DNA of 17,050 nt from JAWVFN01 sp963696625 (GTDB taxonomy: Bacteria; Actinomycetota; Thermoleophilia; Solirubrobacterales; 70-9): positions 1 through 17,050 of the forward strand of contig CAVOKZ010000003.1 of NCBI GenBank assembly GCA_963696625.1, given 5' to 3'. The position numbers and the translations under genes were made by a program. A model generated the notes under the pieces. That model saw only the letters and a list, made by a program, of their open reading frames with translations, made no database searches and was not told the origin of the DNA. Of the stretch, positions 6,477-13,877 are shown piece after piece. Position 1 is the first letter of the stretch, and each line of letters opens with the position of its first letter.

Positions 6477-6483
6477 CTGGGAC

Positions 6484-7530
6484 CTAGTTGGCGGCGCCGG
6501 ACTTCTTGCGGTTCTTCTTCTTGTTTTGCTGCTTGTTCTTGTTCGGCGGCTTGAACTCCGGCTTGGCCGGGGCCGCCTCATCTCCAGGGTTCGCGGCGAA
6601 CTCGAGGACCAGGGCCGCGGTCTCGTCGGGCTTTTCGACGTTGGGCGAGTGGCCGGCGCCCTCGACGATCGAGATCGTGGCGCCGGGGACGTCGCGGTAG
6701 GCGTCGGTCGATTCCTCGGCGTCGTAGATCTGGTCCTCGCTGCCGAAGATGACGAGCAGCGGGATCGGGGTGGAGAGGGCGGCGAGGCGTTCGTTCAGGG
6801 GCTCGTCGTCGGCGAAGCTTTCCTCGTCCTTGGCGGATTTCTTGTAGGAGCTGTAGGTCATCGCGCGGTAGTCATCGACCGGCTGGTCGGGGTTCTCGAA
6901 GCCCTGAGCCAGGTTGTAGCCGGGAGCGAAGGCGACCTTGGTCGTGTCGCGAACCGCGAAGTCGGGTGTGACGCGGTAAGTCGCCGGGCCGATCAGTGAC
7001 CAGTACCCCAGCTCGGCGAGGAAAGGGAGGCCGCCGTAGCTCGAGTCAGGAGCCTGGTCGATGTCGACGAGCTTCGCTACCAGGCCCGGGCTCTTCTCGG
7101 CGAGCGCGGTGGCGACCGTAAAGCCGAGCGAGTGGCCGACGACGGTCGCGTCGCCAACGCCCATCTGGTTGAGCACGGCGGCCACCGTCGACGCCTGGTT
7201 CTCCATCGAGTAGCCCTCGGCGGGCTTGTCCGAGCCGCCGTGGCCGAGGAGGTCGATGCGAATGACCCGGTGGTCCTTCTCGAGCTCCGGCAGCATCCCG
7301 TCCCACCAGCGCAGCGAACACGTGTAGCAATGGAGTAGCACGATCGGCGATCCGTCCCGTTTGCCGGTGTCGGTGACCTGGAGCTCGCCCCCGAAGGCGT
7401 CGACGAGCTGGGCGCCCTCGACCGTGACCTCCGCGTCCTCGGTCTGGTTGGTGACGACGATCGAGTTGAGGACGAGCAGCACGACGATGCCCGCCACGAC
7501 TCCGATCAGGATCTTCCAGCGGCGGCCCAT
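6484..7530 (-). CDS. Membrane-anchored alpha/beta hydrolase
   Basis: The 348-residue product starts MGRRWKILIGVVAGIVVLLV, an N-terminal transmembrane anchor, so the enzyme should face the cell exterior. The alpha/beta hydrolase fold follows from about residue 45: VLLHCYTC for the oxyanion region (where HGxx is usual), DLLGHGGSDKP (93-103), nucleophile elbow VGHSLG with Ser134, Asp266 in FGSEDQIYD, and His294 in EGAGHSPNVEKP. The triad is complete. The substrate is not predictable. The C-terminus (about 322-348) is an unusual Lys/Asn-rich tail (NKNKQQNKKKNRKK) that may bind acidic polymers. ATG 7530 is chosen because it gives the anchor at once and lies next to a TAGGGT -10 on this strand; longer frames upstream run into murA. 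It is divergent from murA with 25 bases between the start codons. Confidence 0.88.
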   Translation of the reverse strand: MGRRWKILIGVVAGIVVLLVLNSIVVTNQTEDAEVTVEGAQLVDAFGGELQVTDTGKRDGSPIVLLHCYTCSLRWWDGMLPELEKDHRVIRIDLLGHGGSDKPAEGYSMENQASTVAAVLNQMGVGDATVVGHSLGFTVATALAEKSPGLVAKLVDIDQAPDSSYGGLPFLAELGYWSLIGPATYRVTPDFAVRDTTKVAFAPGYNLAQGFENPDQPVDDYRAMTYSSYKKSAKDEESFADDEPLNERLAALSTPIPLLVIFGSEDQIYDAEESTDAYRDVPGATISIVEGAGHSPNVEKPDETAALVLEFAANPGDEAAPAKPEFKPPNKNKQQNKKKNRKKSGAAN

Positions 7531-7539
7531 GGCGGGCGT

Positions 7540-7546
7540 TACCCTA
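7540..7546. promoter_or_regulatory. Shared divergent -10 element (TACCCTA) for murA and the hydrolase gene
   Basis: On the plus strand TACCCT (7540-7545) is a TANNNT -10 box whose transcript would begin within a few bases of the murA ATG at 7556. On the minus strand the same bases read TAGGGT (7546-7541), with the hydrolase ATG 10 bases further on. The 25-base gap has no room for separate promoters. No convincing -35 is seen in either direction. Confidence 0.5.
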
Positions 7547-7555
7547 GCCCGTCTC

Positions 7556-8858
7556 ATGGAGAAATTCGTGATCGAAGGCGGCGTCCCGCTGTCTGGCGAG
7601 ATCGTCGCTGCCGGAAACAAGAATGCGGCTCTGCCGATCCTCGCCGCCTGCCTGCTCACCGAAGAGGAGGTGATCGTCAACAACGTCCCGAGGATCCGCG
7701 ACGTCGAGGCGATGCTCGTGCTGCTCGAGCGGCTCGGGGTCAAGGTCGAGTGGCGCGGCGAGAACGAAGTCGCGCTCGAGGCCGATGCCATCAGCGGAAC
7801 CGACGTCGACGAGGAGGCCTCGGCGCGGATTCGCGCGTCCTTCCTCGCCGCCGGCCCGCTGCTCGCCCGTTTCGGCGAGGCCAAGATGCCACCACCCGGG
7901 GGCGACACGATTGGCCGCCGCCGCCTCGACGCTCACCTCGACGCCTTCCGCGATCTGGGCGCCAAGATCGGCGGCAAGAACTGGGTTGAGCTCACGGCCC
8001 CCGCTGACGGCCTCAAGGCCACCCACATCTTCATGGACGAGCCCTCGGTGATGGGCACCGAGAACGCGCTGCTCGCCGCCGCCCTGACGCCCGGCCCGAC
8101 GACGATCGGCAACGCCGCCTGCGAGCCGCACGTCCAGGACCTGGCCCGTCTGCTGAGCGCGATGGGGGCGACCGTCGACGGCATCGGCTCCAACGTGATG
8201 ACCGTCCACGGCCGCGACAAGCTCGGCGGTGCCGAGCACACCGTCGCGCCGGACCACATCGAGATCGCGAGCTTCATGGCCCTGGCGGCCGTCACCGGCG
8301 GCGAGCTGCGGATTCGCGACACCGCGCCGCGGGACCTGGTGATGATCCGCCGCCAGTTCCGCCGCCTCGGGCTCTCGTCGATGGTCGAGGGCAACGACGT
8401 GCTGGTCACCCCCGAGCAGAAGCTCGCGGTGCGCGACGACATGGGCAACGCGATCCCCAAGATCGACGACGGCCCCTGGCCCGCGTTCCCCGCCGACCTC
8501 ACGTCGATCGCGCTGGCGCTCGCCACCCAGGCCGAGGGCACGATCCTGATCTTCGAGAAGATGTTCGAGAACCGGCTGTTCTTCGTCGACAAGCTCGTCG
8601 CGATGGGCGCTCGGATCACGCTCTGCGATCCCCACAGGGCGATCGTCAGCGGTCCGAGCCGGCTTCACGGCGAGCGCCTCGAGAGCCCCGACATCCGGGC
8701 GGGCATGGCGATGCTCATCGCCGCTCTCGCGGCCGAGGGCACCTCGGAGATCGGCAACGTCGGTTCAGATCGACCGCGGTTACGAGCGCATCGACCAGCG
8801 CTTGCGTGACCTCGGCGCCAATATCGAGCGCGTCGAAACTGAAAAAGTCCCTGCGTAG
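7556..8858 (+). CDS. murA: UDP-N-acetylglucosamine 1-carboxyvinyltransferase MurA, with a single-base frameshift near the 3' end
   Basis: MurA transfers enolpyruvate from PEP to UDP-GlcNAc, the first committed step of peptidoglycan synthesis in the cytoplasm. The sequence shows GNKNAALP with Lys22, the active-site loop PPPGGDTIGRRRLDAH with Asp117 where most bacteria have the fosfomycin-target Cys, FPADLTS, and DIRAG. Asp here is known from intrinsically fosfomycin-resistant MurA proteins such as that of Mycobacterium tuberculosis. The frame breaks after GNVG: at 8764-8765 one T too many (GGTTCAG) shifts it to a false end at 8809, while the +1 frame continues QIDRGYERIDQRLRDLGANI to TAG 8856-8858, the normal family C-terminus. 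Corrected length would be about 433 residues. ATG 7556 lies just downstream of a -10 element, so the mRNA is nearly leaderless. hisZ starts 11 bases after the corrected stop. Confidence 0.92.
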
Positions 8859-8869
8859 GGCCACAAGAC

Positions 8870-9871
8870 ATGACTGACCTGCACCCGATACCCCCGGGTA
8901 CCAGAGACATCCTGCCCGACGAGATGCGCGAGCTGCGCGCGCTCGAGAACGCCCTCTGCGAGGTGTTCGAGGCGCGTGGCTACGGCCAGGTCGCGACGCC
9001 GGCGATCGAGTACGACGAGGTCCTCGCCCGCGGCGACGCCCGGGTCTCTGCGGCCGCCTACCGCTTCTTCGACGAGCGCGGCGACCTGCTCGCGATGCGG
9101 ACCGACATGACGATCCCGATCGCGCGACTGGTCTCGACCCGCTACGCGAACGCCGACCCGCCGCTGCGCTTCTTCTATCTCGGCGCCGCCTACCGCACGG
9201 TCCGCCCCCAGCGCGCCCAGCTGCGCGAGTTCATGCAGGCCGGGGTCGAGCTGATCGGCGCCGACGCCCCCGGCGGCACCGCCGAGGTGATCGAGGTGCT
9301 CTGCGCGGCGCTCGACGCCGCCGGCCTCTCCAGCGCGGTGATCGGCCTCGGCGACGCCGACCTCTACCGCCAGCTGCTGACCGAGCTCGAGGTCGGCGAC
9401 GAGCAGCGGTCGCGGATCATCGACGCACTGGCCGCGCACGACCTGGTCGCGCTCGAGGCCGAGATCGAGGAAGTCGAATCGCTCGACGCCGCCCGGCGCT
9501 CGACCCTGATGCAGCTCCCCAACCTGCGCGGCGGTCGCGAGATCCTCGACCGGGCGCACGAGATCGGCGGCGACTCCGTCGAACGCGCGACGGCCCGTGT
9601 GCAGGCGACCTACGAAGAGCTCGAAAAGCGCGGCGTCGCCGACCGGGTCCAGCTCGACCTGGGTCTGCTTCGCGACCTCGGCTATTACACGGGGGCGATC
9701 CTCGAGGTCTATGACCCGGCGCTCGGCCACATCCTCGGCGGCGGCGGGCGCTACGACAGCCTGCTCGGCCGCTACGGCCGCGATCTGCCCGCGGTCGGCT
9801 TCGCGCTCTATCTCGAGCGCCTGCACCTCGCGCAGGCCGAGGAAGAGCGCATCCACGGGGAGAAGGGCTGA
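8870..9871 (+). CDS. hisZ: ATP phosphoribosyltransferase regulatory subunit HisZ
   Basis: The 333 residues form a class II aminoacyl-tRNA-synthetase-like catalytic core: PPGTRDILP (8-16), motif 2 region RFFYLGAAYRTVRPQ, and GYYTG, GGGGRYDSLLGRYG, VGFALYLERL near the C-terminus. It ends there and lacks the anticodon-binding domain of true HisRS, which would need over 400 residues. It is followed at once by a short-form HisG, the known partner. HisZ and HisG form a hetero-oligomer that makes phosphoribosyl-ATP and mediates histidine feedback. ATG 8870 starts the conserved N-terminus directly. The stop overlaps the hisG ATG (TGATG at 9869-9873), indicating coupled translation and fitting the need for equal subunits. 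Confidence 0.9.
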   Translation: MTDLHPIPPGTRDILPDEMRELRALENALCEVFEARGYGQVATPAIEYDEVLARGDARVSAAAYRFFDERGDLLAMRTDMTIPIARLVSTRYANADPPLRFFYLGAAYRTVRPQRAQLREFMQAGVELIGADAPGGTAEVIEVLCAALDAAGLSSAVIGLGDADLYRQLLTELEVGDEQRSRIIDALAAHDLVALEAEIEEVESLDAARRSTLMQLPNLRGGREILDRAHEIGGDSVERATARVQATYEELEKRGVADRVQLDLGLLRDLGYYTGAILEVYDPALGHILGGGGRYDSLLGRYGRDLPAVGFALYLERLHLAQAEEERIHGEKG

Positions 9872-10548
9872 TGGTCAGCGGCATCGAAGGCGCCACCCGC
9901 CGCAGCCCCGGCGAGGCGCTGAAGCTGGCGATCCCGCGCGGGGCGTTGTTCGAGGAAACCCTCGACGCCCTCGACCGCGTCGACATCCCGACGGCGGAGA
10001 TGCGCTCGGACTCGCGTTCGCTGATCTTCGATGCCGGGGAGCTCACCGTCGTCACCATGCGTCCCTCGGACGTCCCGACCTACGTCGAGGCGGGCGCCGC
10101 CGATCTCGGCATCACCGGCAAGGACGTGATGCTCGAGCAGGCCGACCGCGATGTCTTCGAGCTCCTCGACCTCGGCTACGGCGCCTGTCGCATGGTGCTC
10201 GCCGCCCGCCGCGGTGACGACCGGATCGCCGAGGCCGAGCGCCGCTTCGGCACGGTGCGGATCGCGACCAAGTACCCGGCGATCACCGAGCGCTACTTCG
10301 AGCAGACCGGCCGCCGCGCCGAGGTGATCGAGGTCAAGGGCTCGGTCGAGCTGGCGCCCCTCGTCGCCCTCGCCGACGGAATCGTCGACCTCGTCGCCAC
10401 CGGCCGGACGCTGGAGGAGAACGAGCTCGAGGTCCGCGAGGAGATCGCCACCTCGACCGCGCGCCTGGTCGCGAACCGGGTTTCGCACAAGCTGCGGGCC
10501 CAGGAGGTCGACCGTCTCGCCGAGCGCTTGCGCGAGGTGAAGAGATGA
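9871..10548 (+). CDS. hisG: ATP phosphoribosyltransferase catalytic subunit HisG (short form)
   Basis: The 225-residue enzyme catalyses the first step of histidine biosynthesis, joining ATP and PRPP. Recognisable elements are LKLAIPRGALFEETLDAL, the substrate-binding RPSDVPTYVEAGAADLGITG, the KYPAITERYF strand-helix, and the PRPP-binding DGIVDLVATGRTLEEN. It ends soon after, without the ~80-residue ACT-like regulatory domain of long HisG, so it should depend on HisZ. The N-terminus has about 17 extra residues before LKLAIP; a later start is not supported by an obvious ribosome site, and ATG 9871 gives the hisZ overlap. It ends at TGA 10546-10548, 28 bases before hisD. Confidence 0.93.
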   Translation: MVSGIEGATRRSPGEALKLAIPRGALFEETLDALDRVDIPTAEMRSDSRSLIFDAGELTVVTMRPSDVPTYVEAGAADLGITGKDVMLEQADRDVFELLDLGYGACRMVLAARRGDDRIAEAERRFGTVRIATKYPAITERYFEQTGRRAEVIEVKGSVELAPLVALADGIVDLVATGRTLEENELEVREEIATSTARLVANRVSHKLRAQEVDRLAERLREVKR

Positions 10549-10580
10549 CGGTCGAGCGTGCCAGGGAGACGCTCCGATGA
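10545..10580 (+). other. Possible 11-codon coupling ORF between hisG and hisD
   Basis: ATG 10545 overlaps the hisG stop (ATGA), runs 11 codons (MTVERARETLR) and ends at TGA 10578-10580, which overlaps the hisD ATG 10577 (ATGA). It could pass ribosomes from hisG to hisD, but the hisD start also has its own GGGAG site, so this may be chance. Confidence 0.2.
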
Positions 10581-11857
10581 GGATCGAGCGCCACAGCTGG
10601 GACGGCTCCGACGCCGGGCCCCTGGCCGCCGAGCTTCGCAACCTGGCGGCGCCGCTGGCCGAGGTCAGCGAGGCCGTCGCGTCGATTCTCGAGGACGTCG
10701 CCCGCGAGGGCGACGCCGCGCTGCTGCGGATCGAGGATCGCTTCGGCGGCGCTCCGAAGTCGATCCGGGTCCCGGCGGAAGACATCAAGGCGGCGCCCGA
10801 GCGGATCGAGGCCGAGTTGCTCGACGCCCTGCGGGTCGCCGAGGCCAACATCCGCGCGGTCGCCGAAGCCCAGGTCGGCGAGGAGCGGACCGTGTCGCTG
10901 CCCCAGGGACAGACGGTCGAGATCGCCGAGGCGCCGGTCGGATCGGCGGGCGTCTACGCGCCCGGCGGCAAGGCGGCCTACCCGTCCTCGGTGCTGATGG
11001 GCTGCATCCCGGCCCGGGTCGCGGGCGTCGAGCGGGTCGCCCTCGCGACCCCCGCGGGAGAGGGCGGAGTGGTGAGCGACCTGGTCCTCGCAGCGGCCGC
11101 GCTGGCCGGCGCCGACGAGGTCTACGCCGTGGGCGGCGCCCAGGCGATCGCCGCGCTGGTGCTAGGCACCGAGACGATCGCGCCCGTAGATGTGATCGCC
11201 GGCCCGGGCAACCGCTACGTCCAGGAGGCCAAGCGCCAGCTCCTCGGCCGCGTCGGCGTCGACGGCATCGCCGGGCCCTCGGAGCTGATGGTGATCGCCG
11301 GCGAGACCGCCGACGCCGAACAGGCGGCGCTCGACCTCTGCGCCCAGGCCGAGCACGGTGACGACGGGCTGCTCGTCGCCGCGGCCGTCGAGACGTCCTT
11401 CCTCGACCGTCTCGCCGAGCGAATCGAAGCGCTCGCCGCCGAGCGCCCGAGCGTCAGCGACGCGCCGCTGGCGCTGGTCGAAGTCCCCGGCACCGACGCC
11501 GCGGCGGCGCTCGCCGAGGCGATCGCCCCCGAGCACCTCGAGCTCGCCGTCGAGGATGCAGAGCTTCTCGCGCGCTCGATTCGCACCGCCGGCTGCGTGT
11601 TCGTCGGCGAGCGCGGCGCGACGGCATTCGGCGACTACGTGGCCGGCTCCAACCACGTGCTGCCCACCGGCGGGGCGGGCCGCTTCCAGGGGCCGCTCAG
11701 CCCCTCGAAGTTCCGCCGCCGCACCTCGATCGTCGACCTCCCAGCCGCCGCCGCCCGGGAACTGGCCCGGGCGGGCGCTACCCTGGCGCGCGCCGAAGGC
11801 TTCCCGGTGCACGCGGAGTCGATGGAGGCGCGAAGTGATAGACCGGAGCCGGGATGA
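10577..11857 (+). CDS. hisD: Histidinol dehydrogenase HisD
   Basis: HisD oxidises L-histidinol to L-histidine in two NAD-dependent steps. The 426 residues contain GVYAPGGKAAYPSSVLM (125-141), the NAD-binding segment VDVIAGPGNRYVQEAKR (204-220) and DGIAGPSE. The zinc ligands are Gln257 and His260 (AQAEHG), Asp353 (FGDY) and His412 (FPVHAESM); the catalytic pair is Glu319-His320 (APEHLE). Length and motifs are normal, so it should be active. A GGGAG Shine-Dalgarno sequence precedes ATG 10577. The stop overlaps the hisB start (ATGA 11854-11857). hisC, often found between hisD and hisB in actinobacteria, is absent here. Confidence 0.96.
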   Translation: MRIERHSWDGSDAGPLAAELRNLAAPLAEVSEAVASILEDVAREGDAALLRIEDRFGGAPKSIRVPAEDIKAAPERIEAELLDALRVAEANIRAVAEAQVGEERTVSLPQGQTVEIAEAPVGSAGVYAPGGKAAYPSSVLMGCIPARVAGVERVALATPAGEGGVVSDLVLAAAALAGADEVYAVGGAQAIAALVLGTETIAPVDVIAGPGNRYVQEAKRQLLGRVGVDGIAGPSELMVIAGETADAEQAALDLCAQAEHGDDGLLVAAAVETSFLDRLAERIEALAAERPSVSDAPLALVEVPGTDAAAALAEAIAPEHLELAVEDAELLARSIRTAGCVFVGERGATAFGDYVAGSNHVLPTGGAGRFQGPLSPSKFRRRTSIVDLPAAAARELARAGATLARAEGFPVHAESMEARSDRPEPG

Positions 11858-12468
11858 ATCCTGGCACCGACCAAGACGACATGAGAACCGCCGAGATAGA
11901 CCGCAAGACGGGCGAGACCGAGGTCCAGGTCAGGATTGACCTGGATGGCGGCCCGGCGAGCGCCGACACCGGCGTCGGCTTCCTCGACCACATGCTCGAC
12001 CTGCTCGCCCGCCACGGCCGCCTCGGGCTCGAGGTCCGCGCCAAGGGCGACCTCGAAACGGGCTCCCACCACACTGTCGAGGACGTCGGCATCGCGCTCG
12101 GGCAGGCGCTCGATGAGGCGCTCGCCGACCGCGCCGGCATCCGCCGCTATGGGGCGGCGCTGATCCCGATGGACGAGTCGCTCGCGGAGTGCGCGATCGA
12201 CATCTCGGGGCGGCCGCTGTGCGTGTTCGAGGCCGAGATCCCGGCCGTGACCATCGCCGGCTACGAGGCCGAGCTGACCGAGGAGTTCTTCCGCGCCGTC
12301 TCCAACAACTCGAAGATGACGCTGCACCTCGCGGTTCGCAGCGGCTCCAACGCCCACCACATCATCGAGGCCGCCTTCAAGGCCTTCGCGCGCGCCCTGC
12401 GCCAGGCCGTGAGCATCGACCCAGACGAGAGCGGAGTCCCGTCGACCAAGGGAACCCTGACGGATTAG
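11854..12468 (+). CDS. hisB: Imidazoleglycerol-phosphate dehydratase HisB
   Basis: The 204-residue monofunctional IGP dehydratase converts IGP to imidazole-acetol phosphate using manganese. Metal-binding and catalytic motifs are present: DHML (His46), SHHTVED (His72, His73, Glu76), MDES (106-109) and NAHHIIEAAFKAFARAL (His168, His169, Glu172). No phosphatase domain is fused. ATG 11854 overlaps the hisD stop and has GGAG upstream; ATG 11881 is an alternative start nine codons later, closer to the usual family N-terminus. The TAG stop (12466-12468) is itself the first unit of a heptanucleotide array that fills the gap to hisH. Confidence 0.95.
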   Translation: MNPGTDQDDMRTAEIDRKTGETEVQVRIDLDGGPASADTGVGFLDHMLDLLARHGRLGLEVRAKGDLETGSHHTVEDVGIALGQALDEALADRAGIRRYGAALIPMDESLAECAIDISGRPLCVFEAEIPAVTIAGYEAELTEEFFRAVSNNSKMTLHLAVRSGSNAHHIIEAAFKAFARALRQAVSIDPDESGVPSTKGTLTD

Positions 12469-12521
12469 GCGCTAGGCGCTAGGCCCTAGGCGCTAGGGAC
12501 CAGCGGCCAGCGGCCAGCGAC
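12466..12521 (+). repeat. Heptanucleotide tandem array filling the hisB-hisH gap
   Basis: Eight consecutive 7-base units: TAGGCGC, TAGGCGC, TAGGCCC, TAGGCGC, TAGGGAC, CAGCGGC, CAGCGGC, CAGCGAC. The first unit contains the hisB stop codon, and the array ends four bases before the hisH ATG at 12526. The two unit types keep the same 7-base register across the switch at 12500/12501. No Shine-Dalgarno sequence is visible for hisH within it. Confidence 0.85.
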
Positions 12522-12525
12522 CGCC

Positions 12526-13146
12526 ATGACAACGATCGCCATCCTCGACTACGGAATGGGCAACCTGCGCTCTGTCGAGAAGGCACTGGAGCGCGTCGGC
12601 GCCACCGCGGACCGCACCTCCGACGCCGATCGCGCCGCCGATGCCGACGGGCTCGTGCTGCCCGGGGTCGGCGCCTTTCCCAGAGCGATGGCCAAGGTCC
12701 GCGAGCTCGGCTTCGAGGAGCTGATCTCCGCGCGCGCCTCCGAAGTCCCGGTGCTCGGCATCTGCCTCGGCATGCAGCTCCTGTTCGAGTCCTCGAGCGA
12801 GGGGGAGGGGGCGGCCGGCCTCGGGCTGCTCCCCGGAAGCGTCGAGCCGCTCAGCGCCGACGGGCTCAAGGTCCCGCACATCGGCTGGTCGCCGGTGCAC
12901 TGGGAGAAGGCCGAGCCGATCGCCGCCGGGCTCGGGTCCGATCCGCCGTTCTACTTCGTCCATTCGTTCGCGCCGCGGCCGACGCAGAGCGGCGACGTGC
13001 TCGGCACCGCCGCCTATGGCGAGACGTTCGCGTGCGCGGTCTCGCGGGGGACCGTATTCGGCTTTCAGTTTCACCCCGAGAAGTCGAGCGGCGCCGGACT
13101 CGGCCTGCTCGAGAACTTCGCCCGGATCTGCGAGGGGGACAAGTGA
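12526..13146 (+). CDS. hisH: Imidazole glycerol phosphate synthase glutaminase subunit HisH
   Basis: HisH hydrolyses glutamine and channels ammonia to HisF, which uses it to make IGP and AICAR. The 206-residue class I glutamine amidotransferase has ILDYGMGNLRSV (6-17), the oxyanion PGVGAF, nucleophile Cys80 in GICLGMQLLF, and His183 and Glu185 in FQFHPEKS. The triad is complete. It lacks a clear ribosome-binding site because a heptamer array fills the upstream gap. The stop overlaps the hisA start (GTGA 13143-13146). Its partner gene hisF lies 2.2 kb downstream, separated by hisA, an RNase/inhibitor pair and a DUF4389 gene. Confidence 0.96.
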   Translation: MTTIAILDYGMGNLRSVEKALERVGATADRTSDADRAADADGLVLPGVGAFPRAMAKVRELGFEELISARASEVPVLGICLGMQLLFESSSEGEGAAGLGLLPGSVEPLSADGLKVPHIGWSPVHWEKAEPIAAGLGSDPPFYFVHSFAPRPTQSGDVLGTAAYGETFACAVSRGTVFGFQFHPEKSSGAGLGLLENFARICEGDK

Positions 13147-13877
13147 TCTTCTACCCGGCGATCGACATCCGCGACGGCCGCGCCGTCCGCCTCGCCCAGG
13201 GCGACTACGATCGCGAGACCGCCTACGACGACGATCCGGTCGACGCGGCGCTGCGCTGGCAGTCCGGGGGGGCGCGCTGGCTGCACGTCGTCGACCTCGA
13301 CGGGGCACGGGAGGGGGAGCCGCGCAACCTCGACCAGGTGCAGCGGATCGTCACCGCGATCGACGGCCAGGTCCAGCTCGGCGGCGGCCTGCGCGACTCG
13401 GGCAAGGTCGAGGAGGCGATCTCGGCCGGCGTCGAGCGCGTCGTGCTGGGAACCGCCGCCATCGATGACCCCGACTTCGTCTCCGCCGTTGTCGCCGCCC
13501 ACCCCGACCGGATCGTGGTCTCGGTCGACGCGCGGTCGGGCAAGGTCGCGCGCCAGGGCTGGACCGAGGCGACCGAGACCGGTCCGGCCGAACTGATCGC
13601 GGCGCTCTGCGAGCGCGGCGTGCAGCGTTTCGTCTACACGCCGGTTGAGGCCGACGGGTTGATGGACGGCCCGGTGCTCGATGACCTCGAAGCGGTGGCG
13701 GAGGCCGCCGACGCCGGGGGCGCCGTGGTCACCTACTCGGGCGGCATCGGCTCGGTCGAGGACCTGCGCAAGCTCGCGGGGCTCGGCATCCCGGCGCTGA
13801 CGGGGGTGATCGTCGGCCGCGCCCTCTACGAGGGCCGGTTCACGGTTGCCGAAGGGCGCGCGGCGATCGGCGGATGA
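13143..13877 (+). CDS. hisA: Phosphoribosylformimino-AICAR-P isomerase HisA
   Basis: HisA is a TIM-barrel isomerase that converts ProFAR to PRFAR. The 244 residues start MIFYPAIDIRDGRAVRLAQG, with catalytic Asp8, and contain VVSVDARSGKVA with Asp129, GGGLR, and the C-terminal phosphate-binding SGGIGSVEDL and GVIVGRALYEG. The GTG at 13143 is chosen because it gives the canonical N-terminus and overlaps the hisH stop (GTGA). In some actinobacteria the paralogue PriA also performs the TrpF reaction; the sequence alone does not tell whether this one does. The stop overlaps the ATG of the downstream ribonuclease gene (ATGA 13874-13877). Confidence 0.94.
   Translation: MIFYPAIDIRDGRAVRLAQGDYDRETAYDDDPVDAALRWQSGGARWLHVVDLDGAREGEPRNLDQVQRIVTAIDGQVQLGGGLRDSGKVEEAISAGVERVVLGTAAIDDPDFVSAVVAAHPDRIVVSVDARSGKVARQGWTEATETGPAELIAALCERGVQRFVYTPVEADGLMDGPVLDDLEAVAEAADAGGAVVTYSGGIGSVEDLRKLAGLGIPALTGVIVGRALYEGRFTVAEGRAAIGG

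Noticed and set aside
7361..7555. Upstream extension of murA to position 7361
   Set aside because: The extra 65 codons lie antisense to the hydrolase N-terminus and do not resemble MurA; MEKFVIEGG at 7556 is the canonical start.
8755..8809. Programmed ribosomal frameshift in murA
   Set aside because: No slippery heptamer or stimulatory structure is evident and no murA homologue is known to me to use one; an indel or sequence error is simpler.
8870..9871. True histidyl-tRNA synthetase (hisS)
   Set aside because: It is only 333 residues, lacks the anticodon-binding domain, and directly precedes a short-form hisG, which needs HisZ.
12466..12521. CRISPR array or REP element between hisB and hisH
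   Set aside because: The units are contiguous 7-mers with no spacers and no long palindrome, so it is a simple tandem array.
13032..13142. hisA start upstream inside hisH
   Set aside because: GTG 13143 gives the canonical MIFYPAIDIRDG start and the GTGA overlap; the upstream part is hisH read in another frame.
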